A stretch of DNA of 64,000 nt from Superficieibacter electus (GTDB lineage: Bacteria > Pseudomonadota > Gammaproteobacteria > Enterobacterales > Enterobacteriaceae): contig NZ_PQGD01000021.1 in NCBI RefSeq assembly GCF_002915575.1, positions 1-64,000 on the forward strand, read 5' to 3'. Shown one piece after another: positions 1 to 11,963 of this stretch (the first letter of the stretch is position 1; each line of letters opens with the position of its first letter). A model generated the notes under the pieces. It was not told the origin of the DNA. It was given only the letters and a program-made list of their open reading frames with translations, and did no database searches. A program made the translations under genes and the position numbers.

Positions 1-324
1 GCGCCATCAGGCATTCAGCCCAACGCACCCCATCGTAGGCCTGATAAGCGCAGCGTCATCAGGCATTCAGCCCAACGTATCCTATCGTAGGCCTGATAAG
101 CGTAGCGCCATCAGGCAATCAGCCCAACGCACCCCATCGTAGGCCTGATAAGCGTAGCGCCATCAGGCATTCAGCCCAACGCACCCCATCGTAGGCCTGA
201 TAAGCGCAGCGCCATCAGGCATTCAGCCCAACGCACCCCATCGTAGGCCTGATAAGCGCAGCGTCATCAGGCATTCAGCCCAACGCACCCCGTCGTAGGC
301 CTGATAAGCGTAGCGCCATCAGGC
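1..324. repeat. Tandem REP array, six full units plus one partial, 52-bp period
   Basis: A 30-nt REP palindrome of the form GTAGGCCTGATAAGCG(C/T)AGCG(C/T)CATCAGGC recurs at 35-64, 87-116, 139-168, 191-220, 243-272 and 295-324, with a truncated copy at 1-12. The period is exactly 52 bp and all units point the same way, separated by an almost invariant 22-nt spacer (attcagcccaacgcacccca). Each unit begins with the GTAG tetranucleotide that RAYT proteins recognise in REPs (family knowledge). The array may continue left of the window. Confidence 0.93.
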
Positions 325-384
325 AAATGGATTCGGTTCTCCCGCCGCAAAATCGGAAACGTCTCCCGCCCAGTCCACAGGATA

Positions 385-831
385 CTACCCGTCTTTCACA
401 TCGCGGTGAAAGGTCGAATATGGCCAGTCCTTAACATGTTGCACCAGGCCATGTTTGAGAGGGTTAACGTAAATATAATCAACATGACGTCGATAGTCCT
501 CTTCATCCCTAACACCATGTTCCCAAAAGCGAGGCTGCCAGATCTGCACCTTACCCTCTTCTTGCCTGAGTGATTTGGTAAATGTTTTTTTGATATCACG
601 CCAGCGTCCCGAATAATCATCGTCGTCTTCCGGTAACGTCCAGATACAGTGCATATGCTCAGGTAAAATAACCCAGGCATTGATGATGAAAGGCTTTTTA
701 TGACGGATCAGGTTAACAGCCTGACGCAAGAGGTTAATATGGCGAGTAAGTAAAGGCCGCCGACGATCGTGGAGGTTTACGGTGAAAAACGAGGTGCCGC
801 CTTTGATATAGTATCGACGATAGGACGACAT
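385..831 (-). CDS. REP-associated tyrosine transposase (RAYT, TnpA-REP family)
   Basis: 148-residue member of the IS200/IS605-like Y1/HUH transposase family that is domesticated beside REP elements. The HUH motif is His59-Met60-His61 in PEHMHCIW. The likely catalytic tyrosine is Tyr119 in VDYIYVNPLKHG. The ATG at 831 was chosen because it has a good Shine-Dalgarno (AAGGAG) 8 nt upstream and matches the family N-terminus (SYRRYYIKGGTSFFTV); the open frame runs on to 996, but that part is REP-derived sequence. REP arrays lie on both sides (1-324 and 950-1084), the usual RAYT setting. RAYTs can nick and join REP single strands in vitro; whether this one is active is unknown. It has no terminal repeats of an insertion sequence. 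Confidence 0.93.
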   Translation of the reverse strand: MSSYRRYYIKGGTSFFTVNLHDRRRPLLTRHINLLRQAVNLIRHKKPFIINAWVILPEHMHCIWTLPEDDDDYSGRWRDIKKTFTKSLRQEEGKVQIWQPRFWEHGVRDEEDYRRHVDYIYVNPLKHGLVQHVKDWPYSTFHRDVKDG

Positions 832-883
832 GCGAGACTCCTTTCCCAGTGAAGGCATTAAACGAAGCAATGTGCTCGTAATG

Positions 884-905
884 CCGGGCGGCGCAAGCTT
901 GCCCG
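884..905. repeat. REP-like palindrome of a second type (CCGGGC...GCCCG)
   Basis: The hairpin CCGGGCGGCGCAAGCTTGCCCG lies just upstream of the transposase start. It belongs to a different REP class from the flanking arrays. A close relative of the same class, in the reverse arrangement, is found at 19115-19137. Confidence 0.7.
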
Positions 906-949
906 ACCTACGCCATCCCTGCGGCACCAGTGTCGCACCGCGCCCCATA

Positions 950-1084
950 GTAGGCCTGATAAGCGTAGCGTCATCCAGGCATTCAGCCCAACGCACCCCA
1001 TCGTAGGCCTGGTAAGCGCAGCGCCATCAGGCATTCAGCCCAACGCGCCCCATAGTAGGCCTGATAAGCGCAGCGCCATCAGGC
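950..1084. repeat. Tandem REP array, three units
   Basis: REP units at 950-980 (with one extra C), 1003-1032 and 1055-1084 have the same sequence, orientation and about 52-bp period as the array at 1-324. Together the two arrays bracket the RAYT gene. The array ends directly before the pepT stop codon, so it is also the 3' flank of pepT. Confidence 0.9.
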
Positions 1085-1102
1085 ATTCAGCCCACCGGGT
1101 CA

Positions 1103-2341
1103 TCAGGCAACGTTGGCGTTATGCTTCGTTGTTAACTCTGCAATACGCACAATGACCTGTACCGCTTTTTCCATTCCTTCAAGCGACACAAACTCATGTT
1201 TACCATGATAGTTATATCCGCCAGTGAAGATATTCGGGCAGGGTAATCCCATAAAGGAAAGCTGAGAACCATCGGTACCGCCGCGAATCGGCTTCATATT
1301 AGGTTCGATATTACAATCGAGCATCGCCTGTTTAGCGATGTCAATAATATGCGGGTGCTCAACAACCTTCTCATGCATGTTGTAATAACTGTCTTCAATG
1401 ATAAGCTCGATATAACAGTCCGGGTGCAGTCCCTTACCCACCTTCTTCGCAATTTCCATCATCTTGCGCTTGCGGGCCTCAAACTGTTTACGATCGAAAT
1501 CGCGCACGATGTAGTGCATTTCTGCACGATCAACGGTGCCTTTAATGCTGGTGAGATGATAAAACCCTTCATAACCTTCCGTGTGTTCCGGGCTTTCTTC
1601 CGCAGGCACTTCTGCGTGAATGCGTGACGCCAGCGACAGCGCATTGACCATCACCCCTTTTGCGGTGCCAGGGTGAACATTATTACCGACGATTTTGATG
1701 GTCACCGATGCGGCGTTGAAATTTTCAAATTCCAGTTCGCCAACGCCGCCGCCATCCACGGTATAGGCCCACTGCGCAGCAAATTGCTCAACGTCAAAAT
1801 GCTTCGCGCCTTTGCCGACTTCTTCATCCGGTGTAAACGCCACACGGATATCACCGTGAGGGATGTTTTTACTTTTTAATACCGCCAGTGCGGTCATGAT
1901 CTCAGCCACGCCCGCTTTATCGTCCGCACCAAGCAGGGTTTTCCCATCGGTGGTAATCAGCGTCTGGCCAAGCATCTGATGCAATACCGGAAACATCACA
2001 GGAGACAATACTTCGTCACCAATACCTAACGCGATATCACCGCCACGATAACCTTCGATGATCTGCGGGTTCACATTCTTACCGCTGAAATCCGGTGAGG
2101 TATCGACGTGGGAAATAAACCCAATTGCCGGTACCTCGCTTTCGACATTGGCAGGCAGCGTGCCCATCACGGTGCCTTTATCACTCAGGGTAACGTTGAC
2201 CAGCCCCATCTCTTCAAGCTGGGCTTTGAGCAAATGCAACAGCTTCCATTGTCCTTCGGTACTCGGTACCTGACGCACGCCAGGCTTCGACTGCGTATCC
2301 AGAGAAACGTACTGTAAAAAACGCTCAAGTAATTTTTCCAT
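1103..2341 (-). CDS. pepT: Peptidase T (aminotripeptidase)
   Basis: Zinc-dependent M20-family exopeptidase that removes the N-terminal residue from tripeptides in the cytoplasm. The M20 signature is clear: [10 protein letters not shown] near residue 78 (first metal His/Asp), LLGADDKAG (bridging Asp), DEEVGKGA (catalytic Glu), and the C-terminal YNYHGKHEF metal His. The start at 2341 ([13 protein letters not shown]) follows an AGTGAGGGTG ribosome site and gives 412 residues, close to the E. coli enzyme; an in-frame upstream start would add 14 residues without family support. It is divergent from potA across about 250 bp. In Salmonella pepT is induced anaerobically by FNR; only a poor match is visible here. 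Confidence 0.97.
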   Translation of the reverse strand: MEKLLERFLQYVSLDTQSKPGVRQVPSTEGQWKLLHLLKAQLEEMGLVNVTLSDKGTVMGTLPANVESEVPAIGFISHVDTSPDFSGKNVNPQIIEGYRGGDIALGIGDEVLSPVMFPVLHQMLGQTLITTDGKTLLGADDKAGVAEIMTALAVLKSKNIPHGDIRVAFTPDEEVGKGAKHFDVEQFAAQWAYTVDGGGVGELEFENFNAASVTIKIVGNNVHPGTAKGVMVNALSLASRIHAEVPAEESPEHTEGYEGFYHLTSIKGTVDRAEMHYIVRDFDRKQFEARKRKMMEIAKKVGKGLHPDCYIELIIEDSYYNMHEKVVEHPHIIDIAKQAMLDCNIEPNMKPIRGGTDGSQLSFMGLPCPNIFTGGYNYHGKHEFVSLEGMEKAVQVIVRIAELTTKHNANVA

Positions 2342-2595
2342 GCGGTCACCCTCACTTTTTGTGACAACATTATCAATAAGCACGAAAACACAAATATTGC
2401 GTCAGGTCACTTTTAGGCTGGCAAACGAGAATATTTTTCGTTACGACTGCCGTTGTCATAAAGGTAGCGTACCATTACGCATCAAGGATTGGCGATTTCA
2501 ATGGTTTGCCGTAGAATGCCAGCCCTTAATCATGTGCAGAACCCAAAGGTGGTTAATCACAAACCCCGTATCGGTCCGCTTTCCGTTACGTTTAC

Positions 2596-3732
2596 ATGGG
2601 ACAGAGTCATAAATTGAATACACAACCGCGTTCGCTTTCACCACTGGTGCAACTGGCGGGAATTAATAAAAGTTTTGATGGCAAGACAGTTATCGCAGAT
2701 TTTAATCTGACCATCAATAACGGCGAATTCCTTACCCTACTTGGCCCCTCTGGCTGCGGTAAAACAACCGTTCTGCGCCTGATTGCCGGGCTGGAAAATG
2801 TCGATACCGGCCGCATTCGCCTGGAAGATCTGGATATCACCGATGTTCCGGCTGAAAATCGTCACGTCAATACTGTGTTTCAAAGCTATGCGCTTTTCCC
2901 GCATATGACCGTATTTGAAAACGTGGCATTCGGCCTGCGGATGCAAAAAACCCCTGCCAGTGAGATCGCCCCGCGCGTGAGCGAAGCGCTGCATATGGTG
3001 CAACTGGAAGAATTCGCTCAGCGCAAACCGCATCAGCTCTCTGGTGGCCAGCAGCAACGCGTCGCTATCGCCCGTGCGGTCGTCAATAAGCCCCGCCTGC
3101 TGCTGCTTGATGAATCCCTTTCCGCGCTGGATTACAAACTGCGCAAACAGATGCAAAATGAACTCAAGGCTCTGCAACGTAAACTGGGGATTACGTTTGT
3201 TTTCGTTACGCACGATCAGGAAGAAGCCCTGACGATGTCAGACCGCATCGTGGTCATGCGCGATGGGCGCATTGAGCAGGACGGCACACCGCGTGAAATC
3301 TACGAAGAGCCGAAAAACCTGTTTGTCGCCAGTTTCATTGGCGAAATCAATATATTCAATGCCACGGTAATTGAGCGTCTCGATGAGCGCCGGGTACGCG
3401 CCAGCGTCGAGGGCCGTGAATGTAACATTGACGTTAACTTTGCCGTCGAAAAGGGACAAAACCTGAATGTATTGCTGCGCCCTGAAGATTTGCGGGTCGA
3501 AGAGATTAACGACAGCAGCGAGGTCGAAGGACTGGTCGGCTACGTGCGCGAGCGTAACTATAAAGGCATGACCCTTGAGTCGGTAGTCGAACTGGAAAAC
3601 GGCAAAATGGTGCTGGTCAGCGAGTTCTTTAACGAAGATGATCCGGATTTCGATCACTCGCTGGATCAGAAAATGGCGATTAACTGGGTAGAGAGCTGGG
3701 AGGTTGTACTGGCCGATGAAGAACACAAGTAA
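2596..3732 (+). CDS. potA: Spermidine/putrescine ABC transporter ATP-binding protein
   Basis: Cytoplasmic ATPase of the PotABCD polyamine importer, 378 residues as in E. coli. Walker A is GPSGCGKTT (about residues 49-57), the ABC signature LSGGQQQR (about 150), Walker B RLLLLDES, and the switch His lies in [10 protein letters not shown]. The C-terminal third is the regulatory TOBE-like domain through which spermidine inhibits ATPase activity in the E. coli protein. It is the first gene of potABCD; its end overlaps the potB start. The start MGQSHKLN matches E. coli. Confidence 0.98.
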   Translation: MGQSHKLNTQPRSLSPLVQLAGINKSFDGKTVIADFNLTINNGEFLTLLGPSGCGKTTVLRLIAGLENVDTGRIRLEDLDITDVPAENRHVNTVFQSYALFPHMTVFENVAFGLRMQKTPASEIAPRVSEALHMVQLEEFAQRKPHQLSGGQQQRVAIARAVVNKPRLLLLDESLSALDYKLRKQMQNELKALQRKLGITFVFVTHDQEEALTMSDRIVVMRDGRIEQDGTPREIYEEPKNLFVASFIGEINIFNATVIERLDERRVRASVEGRECNIDVNFAVEKGQNLNVLLRPEDLRVEEINDSSEVEGLVGYVRERNYKGMTLESVVELENGKMVLVSEFFNEDDPDFDHSLDQKMAINWVESWEVVLADEEHK

Positions 3733-4573
3733 ATTCCAGAATGTGGTAATTGCCACTATCGTGGGTTGGCTTGTGCTGTTTGTCTTTCTGCCCAACCTGA
3801 TGATCATTGGCACCAGCTTTTTGACCCGCGACGACGCGAATTTCGTCAAGATGGTCTTTACGCTGGATAACTATGCCCGGCTGCTGGACCCGCTCTATTT
3901 CGAGGTCTTGCTGCATTCAATCAATATGGCACTGATTGCTACCGTCGCCTGCCTGGCGCTGGGATACCCCTTCGCCTGGTTTCTGGCGAGGCTGCCGCAG
4001 AAAGTGCGTCCGCTGTTGCTCTTTTTATTGATTGTACCCTTCTGGACCAATTCGCTGATTCGTATTTATGGCCTGAAGATTTTTCTCAGCACCAAAGGGT
4101 ATCTGAACGAATTTTTGCTGTGGCTGGGCATTATTGATACTCCGATACGGATTATGTTTACCCCCAGCGCGGTGATTATTGGTCTGGTCTATATCCTGCT
4201 GCCGTTTATGGTAATGCCGTTGTATTCCAGTATCGAAAAGCTGGATAAACCGCTGCTTGAGGCGGCGAAAGACCTGGGCGCGAATAAAGTGCAAACCTTC
4301 TTTCGCATTATTCTGCCACTGACTATGCCGGGTATTATTGCCGGTTGTCTGCTGGTCATGCTGCCGGCAATGGGGCTTTTTTACGTCTCCGATTTGATGG
4401 GTGGCGCAAAAAACCTGCTGATAGGCAATGTGATTAAAAGTCAGTTCCTGAACATTCGCGACTGGCCATTTGGCTCAGCCACCAGTATTACGCTAACAGT
4501 GGTCATGGGGTTGATGCTGCTGATTTACTGGCGTGCCTCACGCCTGCTGAATAAGAAGGTGGAACTGGAATGA
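3716..4573 (+). CDS. potB: Spermidine/putrescine ABC transporter permease PotB
   Basis: Inner-membrane channel subunit with about six transmembrane segments and the permease EAA loop ([25 protein letters not shown]), which docks on PotA. It begins inside the potA 3' end (17-nt overlap), so the two are probably translationally coupled, and its stop overlaps the potC start as ATGA. The start MKNTSKFQN was preferred over an upstream ATG at 3704 because it matches E. coli. 285 residues. Confidence 0.97.
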   Translation: MKNTSKFQNVVIATIVGWLVLFVFLPNLMIIGTSFLTRDDANFVKMVFTLDNYARLLDPLYFEVLLHSINMALIATVACLALGYPFAWFLARLPQKVRPLLLFLLIVPFWTNSLIRIYGLKIFLSTKGYLNEFLLWLGIIDTPIRIMFTPSAVIIGLVYILLPFMVMPLYSSIEKLDKPLLEAAKDLGANKVQTFFRIILPLTMPGIIAGCLLVMLPAMGLFYVSDLMGGAKNLLIGNVIKSQFLNIRDWPFGSATSITLTVVMGLMLLIYWRASRLLNKKVELE

Positions 4574-5349
4574 TCGGTCGTCTGCTGCGCGGCGGCTTTA
4601 TGACCGCCATCTATGCTTATCTTTATATTCCGATCATTATTTTGATCGTTAACTCGTTTAACAGCTCTCGTTTTGGTATTAACTGGCACGGCTTTACTAC
4701 CCAATGGTATAGCCTGCTAATGAATAACGACAGCCTTCTTCAGGCCGCACAGCATTCGCTGACCATGGCGATTTTCTCCGCCACGCTGGCGACGCTGATT
4801 GGCTCGTTAACCGCTGTCGCGCTCTATCGCTATCGTTTTCGCGGTAAGCCGTTTGTAAGCGGGATGCTGTTTGTGGTGATGATGTCGCCGGATATTGTAA
4901 TGGCCATTTCGCTGCTGGTGCTGTTTATGATACTGGGAATTGAGCTGGGTTTCTGGTCACTGTTGTTTTCGCATATTACCTTCTGCCTGCCGTTTGTCGT
5001 CGTAACAGTCTATTCGCGTCTTAAAGGGTTCGACGTGCGGATGCTGGAAGCGGCGAAAGACTTAGGTGCCAGCGAGATGACCATTCTGCGCAAAATCATT
5101 CTGCCGCTGGCGATGCCCGCCGTTGCCGCAGGCTGGCTGCTCAGCTTTACTCTGTCGATGGATGACGTTGTGGTGTCATCGTTCGTGACCGGTCCGGCCT
5201 ATGAAATTCTGCCGCTGAAAATTTATTCGATGGTCAAAGTCGGTGTTTCACCCGAGGTAAACGCGCTGGCCACAATTTTATTGGTTCTGTCGCTGGTTAT
5301 GGTGATTGCCAGCCAGCTTATTGCACGTGATAAAACAAGGGGACGTTAA
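4570..5349 (+). CDS. potC: Spermidine/putrescine ABC transporter permease PotC
   Basis: Second membrane subunit of the polyamine importer, 259 residues, with the same six-helix topology and an EAA loop ([25 protein letters not shown]). It overlaps potB by four bases and ends 1 bp before the potD ATG, so the whole set is one operon. PotB and PotC are paralogues that form the heterodimeric pore. Confidence 0.97.
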   Translation: MIGRLLRGGFMTAIYAYLYIPIIILIVNSFNSSRFGINWHGFTTQWYSLLMNNDSLLQAAQHSLTMAIFSATLATLIGSLTAVALYRYRFRGKPFVSGMLFVVMMSPDIVMAISLLVLFMILGIELGFWSLLFSHITFCLPFVVVTVYSRLKGFDVRMLEAAKDLGASEMTILRKIILPLAMPAVAAGWLLSFTLSMDDVVVSSFVTGPAYEILPLKIYSMVKVGVSPEVNALATILLVLSLVMVIASQLIARDKTRGR

Positions 5350-5350
5350 G

Positions 5351-6397
5351 ATGATTAAATGGTCACGCCACCTGCTGGCCGCGGGCGCACTGGCCGTCGG
5401 CATGAGCGCCGCCCACGCTGACGACGCAAAAACGCTCTATTTCTACAACTGGACCGAGTATGTACCGCCAGGTCTACTGGAACAGTTCACCAAAGAGACC
5501 GGGATCAAGGTGATTTATTCGACCTATGAGTCGAATGAAACCATGTATGCCAAGCTAAAAACCTATAAAGATGGCGCTTACGATCTGGTGGTACCTTCGA
5601 CTTATTTCGTCGATAAAATGCGCAAGGAAGGCATGATCCAGAAGATCGACAAATCACAGTTGACGAACTTCAACAATCTCGATCCGCAAGTGCTGAATAA
5701 ACCCTTTGATCCGAATAACGATTACTCGATTCCCTATATCTGGGGCGCGACGGCCATCGGTATTAACAGCGATGAAATTGATCCAAAAACCGTTACCAGC
5801 TGGGCCGACCTGTGGAAACCACAGTATAAAAGCAGCCTGCTGCTGACTGATGATGCGCGTGAAGTGTTCCAGATAGCGCTGCGCAAGCTCGGTTACTCCG
5901 GTAATACCACCGACCCGAAAGAGATCGAAGCGGCATATAAAGAACTGCAAAAATTGATGCCAAACGTGGCGGCTTTCAACTCCGACAACCCTGCTAACCC
6001 GTATATGGAAGGCGAAGTGAATCTGGGTATGGTGTGGAACGGCTCGGCTTACGTGGCTCGCCAGGCGGGAACGCCGCTACAGGTCGTCTGGCCGAAAGAA
6101 GGCGGTATTTTCTGGATGGACAGTCTCGCCATTCCGGCCAACGCCAAAAACAAAGAAGGCGCGCTGAAGCTCATCAACTTCCTGCTGCGTCCGGACGTGG
6201 CAAAAGAGGTTGCGGAAACTATTGGTTATCCAACGCCAAACCTCGCCGCGCGTAAGCTGCTTAGCCCGGAAGTGGCTAACGATAAATCCCTCTATCCGGA
6301 TGCGGAAACCATCAGTAAAGGCGAGTGGCAGAATGATGTCGGCGACGCCAGCGCGATTTATGAAGAGTATTATCAGAAGCTGAAGGCGGGACGTTAA
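5351..6397 (+). CDS. potD: Periplasmic spermidine/putrescine-binding protein
   Basis: 348-residue periplasmic receptor that delivers polyamines, spermidine preferentially, to PotBC. A Sec signal peptide covers about residues 1-23, ending AAHA|DDAKTL. The mature part has the polyamine-binding fold with the YNWTEYVPP start and the conserved acidic and aromatic binding residues of this family. MIKWSRH at 5351 is chosen because it begins the signal peptide and follows AAGGGGACG; the longer frame from 5306 lies inside potC. Last gene of the operon, followed by a hairpin at 6406-6434. Confidence 0.98.
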   Translation: MIKWSRHLLAAGALAVGMSAAHADDAKTLYFYNWTEYVPPGLLEQFTKETGIKVIYSTYESNETMYAKLKTYKDGAYDLVVPSTYFVDKMRKEGMIQKIDKSQLTNFNNLDPQVLNKPFDPNNDYSIPYIWGATAIGINSDEIDPKTVTSWADLWKPQYKSSLLLTDDAREVFQIALRKLGYSGNTTDPKEIEAAYKELQKLMPNVAAFNSDNPANPYMEGEVNLGMVWNGSAYVARQAGTPLQVVWPKEGGIFWMDSLAIPANAKNKEGALKLINFLLRPDVAKEVAETIGYPTPNLAARKLLSPEVANDKSLYPDAETISKGEWQNDVGDASAIYEEYYQKLKAGR

Positions 6398-6405
6398 TTA
6401 ACAGG

Positions 6406-6434
6406 CCGCGCTCCTTTTCCGCAAAGGGGCGCGG
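6406..6434 (+). terminator. Strong stem-loop after potD
   Basis: CCGCGCTCCTTT and AAAGGGGCGCGG form a 12-bp stem (one T-G wobble) around a TCCGC loop, 8 bp after the potD stop. No U-tract follows, so it may protect the 3' end rather than terminate. Confidence 0.5.
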
Positions 6435-6464
6435 ACGGCTGACGACCTGAGTTAATTGCGCGGG

Positions 6465-6788
6465 TCATAACGGTCGCCACGCAGTTAACGCCACGATAAT
6501 GCCGATAGCCAGACCACCCCACCCGACAAATCGCATCACTTCGTAGCGTATCTTCTCACCCGCCCGGTGCTTCTTAAAGAGATCGCGGCCAACAGCAAGC
6601 AGTAAAATCGCCAGCAGCACGCCAGAGTTAAACAGACTCACCAGGCAAAATAACCAGGCCAGCGAACCATATTTCAGAAATTGCAGGCACATCTTCGCAA
6701 TGCTGGCCCCTGCCCGGCCCTTTGGCCAGATATCGCTGGCGATAACCATAACCATCACGACGATGGCCAGTAGATAGATGAACCACAT
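6465..6788 (-). CDS. Small inner-membrane protein of unknown function
   Basis: 107 residues with three hydrophobic segments (about 2-18, 38-66 and 88-104) separated by basic stretches such as FKKHRAGEKIRYE. The N-terminus is in the membrane at once (MWFIYLLAIVVMVMVIA) and no enzymatic motif is seen. A good ribosome site (AAGGACAG) precedes the ATG. In E. coli the small membrane genes ymfA and ycfZ occupy this place between potD and cobB; this could be a ymfA-type protein, but I cannot confirm homology. It converges with potD and lies downstream of cobB on the same strand. Confidence 0.65.
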   Translation of the reverse strand: MWFIYLLAIVVMVMVIASDIWPKGRAGASIAKMCLQFLKYGSLAWLFCLVSLFNSGVLLAILLLAVGRDLFKKHRAGEKIRYEVMRFVGWGGLAIGIIVALTAWRPL

Positions 6789-6893
6789 TATTGGGCTGTC
6801 CTTAGCTTCATAAGTCGTAGCGTATTCTTACACAGACTCTTGAAAAATAGAAAGTTAGCAATAACGTCGCCCCTGCCCAACGTCCAACCACAC

Positions 6894-7712
6894 TTACAGG
6901 CCAGCCAGCAACTTCTCCACAAACTCAGGCACTACCTCGCTCGCCAGTCCATAGTGTTTCTCTTCAAATTCACTACCAACCTGGCTGGGTTCAAGGTTCA
7001 GCTCTACGGTATGTGCGCCGTGGAGCCGGGCTTCATGGACAAAGCCAGCCGCCGGATAAACGTGGCCGGACGTGCCGATGGCGATGAAAACATCCGCCAT
7101 CGCCAGCGCGCTGTAGATTTCATCCATGCCAAGCGGCATTTCACCAAACCACACGACGTGCGGGCGCAACGGCGCGGGAAACTGGCAGCAGTGACATTTA
7201 TCTTCCGGCGTAACATCGCCAGTCCACTCCAGTACCTGCCCGCTCCATGAACAGCGGACTTTCAACAACTCGCCATGCATATGCACGATATGTTTATTGC
7301 CGGCGCGCTCGTGAAGATTATCGATATTCTGCGTAACCAACAGAAAGCGATCGCCCAGCGCTTCTTCAAGCTTCGCCAGCGCCCGGTGGGCAGCGTTGGG
7401 GACAATTTCAGCCTGCTGTAATTGCCGACGGCGGGCGTTGTAGAATGCCTGCACCAGCGCCGGATCGCGGGCAAACCCTTCCGGCGTTGCCACATCTTCT
7501 ACCCGATGCTCTTCCCACAAACCATCCGCTGCACGAAACGTACGAATCCCCGACTCGGCAGAAATCCCCGCGCCGGTCAGCACCACGACTCTTGGTTTTT
7601 CCATCTCTTCTGGCACCCTGTCTCTGAAGAAAATGCGCTGACGCAAACGCTCGCGCAGCCGGCGTTTATTACGGCGAAAACGGCTTAATCGATGTAGGCG
7701 GCGCGACTGCAT
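6894..7712 (-). CDS. cobB: NAD-dependent protein deacylase (sirtuin) CobB
   Basis: Class III sirtuin that removes acetyl and succinyl groups from lysines, for example reactivating acetyl-CoA synthetase. Visible motifs: [14 protein letters not shown] (NAD binding), [12 protein letters not shown], the catalytic His in [11 protein letters not shown], a zinc site (RCS and KCHCC), and the Tyr and Arg of FYNARRRQ that mark class III desuccinylases. The start at 7712 gives the long form with a very basic N-terminus ([23 protein letters not shown]), as known for the long CobB isoform. An internal Met at [11 protein letters not shown] would give the short isoform. It follows nagK by 2 bp. Confidence 0.97.
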   Translation of the reverse strand: MQSRRLHRLSRFRRNKRRLRERLRQRIFFRDRVPEEMEKPRVVVLTGAGISAESGIRTFRAADGLWEEHRVEDVATPEGFARDPALVQAFYNARRRQLQQAEIVPNAAHRALAKLEEALGDRFLLVTQNIDNLHERAGNKHIVHMHGELLKVRCSWSGQVLEWTGDVTPEDKCHCCQFPAPLRPHVVWFGEMPLGMDEIYSALAMADVFIAIGTSGHVYPAAGFVHEARLHGAHTVELNLEPSQVGSEFEEKHYGLASEVVPEFVEKLLAGL

Positions 7713-7714
7713 AA

Positions 7715-8638
7715 TTACCTCTGTGGCGTATCAGTAAGATGGAGAAACGCCGCGCCGCGCATTCCTCCTGCATCACCGTGCCGCGCGCGCTCAATGCGCG
7801 GTACGCTGGCAACCGGTAACAGATGGCGCGGTAGACGCGCCGCGAGTCCTTCAGCTATAGCACTAAAGTTAGACAATCCACCACCAATCACCACTAAATC
7901 AGGATCGATAATGGTCAAAATATTACCGAGGCAGACTGCCAGCAGGTCAAGGTAGCGCTCCACATGCTGATGGGCTTTTTCATCGCCCTGATGCCAGAGC
8001 GCGACGATCTCTTCGCCACTCAGCGGCTGCTGGTAGTAATGCTGATAAAGCCAGGCGAAGCCCCGCCCGGAAAGATAGTTTTCGATACAGCCAAGCTGCC
8101 CGCAGCCGCAGCGCCGCAGGGGGAAATCAAAGCCCATCAGAGTGAATGCATCGACCGGCAGACGAATATGCCCAAATTCCCCGGTGATATAGCTGCGCCC
8201 GGTGATGGCTTTGCCGTTGATGACCAGACCACCGCCAACGCCGGTACCCAGAATCAGACCCATCACCAGGGGATACTGAATAAACTCGTCATCCCAGGCT
8301 TCGGAAAGGGCAAAACAGTTGGCGTCGTTATCCAGCCGCACGTCGCGGTCCAGCAGGCGACTGAGGTCGGCGCGCAGTGGTTTTCCGCTCGCCGCCGGGA
8401 CGTTGGCTGCATACAGCGTGCCGTCATCCGTTTCTGGCATTCCCGGAATGCCAATGCCAACCGAGCCTTTACAGGCAAAGCGTGCGTCGGCTTCGGCCAC
8501 CAGATCCGTTACCGCACGCAAAAAGGCATCATAACTGTCTCGTGGGGTGGCGATGCGCGTTTCCCATTGCAGACGTCGCTCAGTGTCAAAAACGCCTAGC
8601 GCAATCTTACTGCCACCAATATCAAATCCGTAATACAT
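7715..8638 (-). CDS. nagK: N-acetyl-D-glucosamine kinase
   Basis: ROK-family sugar kinase that phosphorylates GlcNAc released during murein recycling. The N-terminal phosphate-binding DIGGSK motif, the catalytic [11 protein letters not shown], the GTGVGGG loop and the ROK zinc signature ([15 protein letters not shown]) are all present. The start MYYGFDIGG is used rather than the ATG two codons upstream, following E. coli. NagZ, encoded 13 kb away, works upstream in the same recycling pathway. The gene lies between lolE and cobB on one strand, and the three may be co-transcribed. Confidence 0.96.
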   Translation of the reverse strand: MYYGFDIGGSKIALGVFDTERRLQWETRIATPRDSYDAFLRAVTDLVAEADARFACKGSVGIGIPGMPETDDGTLYAANVPAASGKPLRADLSRLLDRDVRLDNDANCFALSEAWDDEFIQYPLVMGLILGTGVGGGLVINGKAITGRSYITGEFGHIRLPVDAFTLMGFDFPLRRCGCGQLGCIENYLSGRGFAWLYQHYYQQPLSGEEIVALWHQGDEKAHQHVERYLDLLAVCLGNILTIIDPDLVVIGGGLSNFSAIAEGLAARLPRHLLPVASVPRIERARHGDAGGMRGAAFLHLTDTPQR

Positions 8639-8656
8639 CGCCACTCCTTGTTGAAA

Positions 8657-9900
8657 TTATTGCCCGCTTAATACCCTTGCAGGATCAATGTTACTCGCGC
8701 GCCGCGCCGGATACCAGCTTGCCAGAAGGCTTAACAGCAGGGCCGTCACCAGCACATACAGTACATCCAGCCAGTGTAATTCTGAAGGCAGGAAATCAAT
8801 AAAGTAAATATCTCCGGAGAGAAATTGATGGCCGATGAGCTTTTCAATGCGCGCAATAATCGCCGTTAGTTGCAGTGCGCCGATGATGCCAATAACCACG
8901 CCGATAAGGCTGCCGAGCAGCCCGGCAAGCAGACCGTACCAGACAAATATCGCGCGGATAAGCCCGTCTTTCGCCCCAAGGGTACGCAACACGGCAATAT
9001 CGCTACTCTTGTCTTTCACCGCCATCACCAGGGTGGAAACGATGTTAAAGCAGGCCACGCCAATCACCAGAATCATCGCCAGATACATAATGGCGCGGAT
9101 CATCTGAATATCGCGGTACATATAGCCGTAGGTGCCCACCCAGCTTTTGATATAGACGTAATCGTTGGACACTTCGCCTGCCGAACGCACCAGCGCCGGA
9201 GCGTTAAATACATCGTTCACCTTCAGCGCAATACCGGTCACGCTGCTGCCCATATCAAGATACTGCTGCGCATCCTGCATGGGGATCATGGCAAAACTAT
9301 GATCGAGCTGGCCGCTAAGTTGCAGAATACCCGTTACTTTGAGTCGGATACGCTTTGGCTGTAGCAGTTTGTGATCGGCGCTGGCGTTGGGGATCATGAT
9401 AGATACTGAGTCACCCGGTTTAACATTCAGCGCGTCGGCAACACCTTTGCCAATGATGATTTGTTGTTCACCCGCCTTGAAGTTCGCCCAGGCGTTTCCC
9501 TGCACATACTGTGGCAGCGCGCTAAGACGGCTTTCCTGCTGAGGATCGACACCTTTCACCTGAATGGCGCGGATATTCGCCCCGCTCTCCACCAGCCCGG
9601 TGAAATCCACGTATGGCGCGGCGGCAACAATCCCGGGGACTTTTTCGATTTTACTGAGTTTATCGTTCCAGCCATTCCATGGCTGGTTTACCGGTTCGAT
9701 CTGCCCGTGCGGCACCACGGCCAGAATGCGGTTATTCAGTTCGCGCTCAAAACCGTTCATTGCGCTCAGGCCGATAATCAGCACCGCGACACCAAGCGCA
9801 ATCCCGACGGTGGAGATAATCGAAATCAGCGATACCATGCCGCTACGGCGGCGACCACGGCTAAAGCGCAGGCCGATTAAAAGCGATAAAGGCGAAGCCA

Positions 9901-9901
<1 letters not shown>
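8657..9901 (-). CDS. lolE: Lipoprotein-releasing ABC transporter membrane subunit LolE
   Basis: 414-residue MacB/FtsX-type permease. One N-terminal transmembrane helix (about 22-45), a large periplasmic domain (about 50-265), then three C-terminal helices. With LolC and LolD it extracts outer-membrane-directed lipoproteins from the inner membrane and passes them to LolA. The start overlaps the lolD stop by one base. The N-terminal [33 protein letters not shown] is paralogous to LolC. Confidence 0.97.
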
Positions 9902-11905
<2,004 letters not shown>

Positions 11906-11963
11906 TCAAACCACTATCGGCCCGGTCTTAGCATATACCGGGCAAACGGATAGCCTTTTCCTT

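Noticed and set aside
1-324. Possible CRISPR array because of regular spacing
   Set aside because: The spacers are nearly identical to each other and the repeat is a REP palindrome; no cas genes are present.
832-996. N-terminal extension of the RAYT open frame
   Set aside because: The extra 55 codons are REP-derived sequence, and the downstream ATG at 831 has a strong ribosome site and matches the family start.
2355-2380. FNR-like sequence upstream of pepT
   Set aside because: One half (TTGAT) fits, but the other half does not; not convincing although pepT is FNR-dependent in Salmonella.
7964-8599. 211-residue plus-strand frame within nagK
   Set aside because: Fully antisense to a clear ROK kinase; no recognisable domain.
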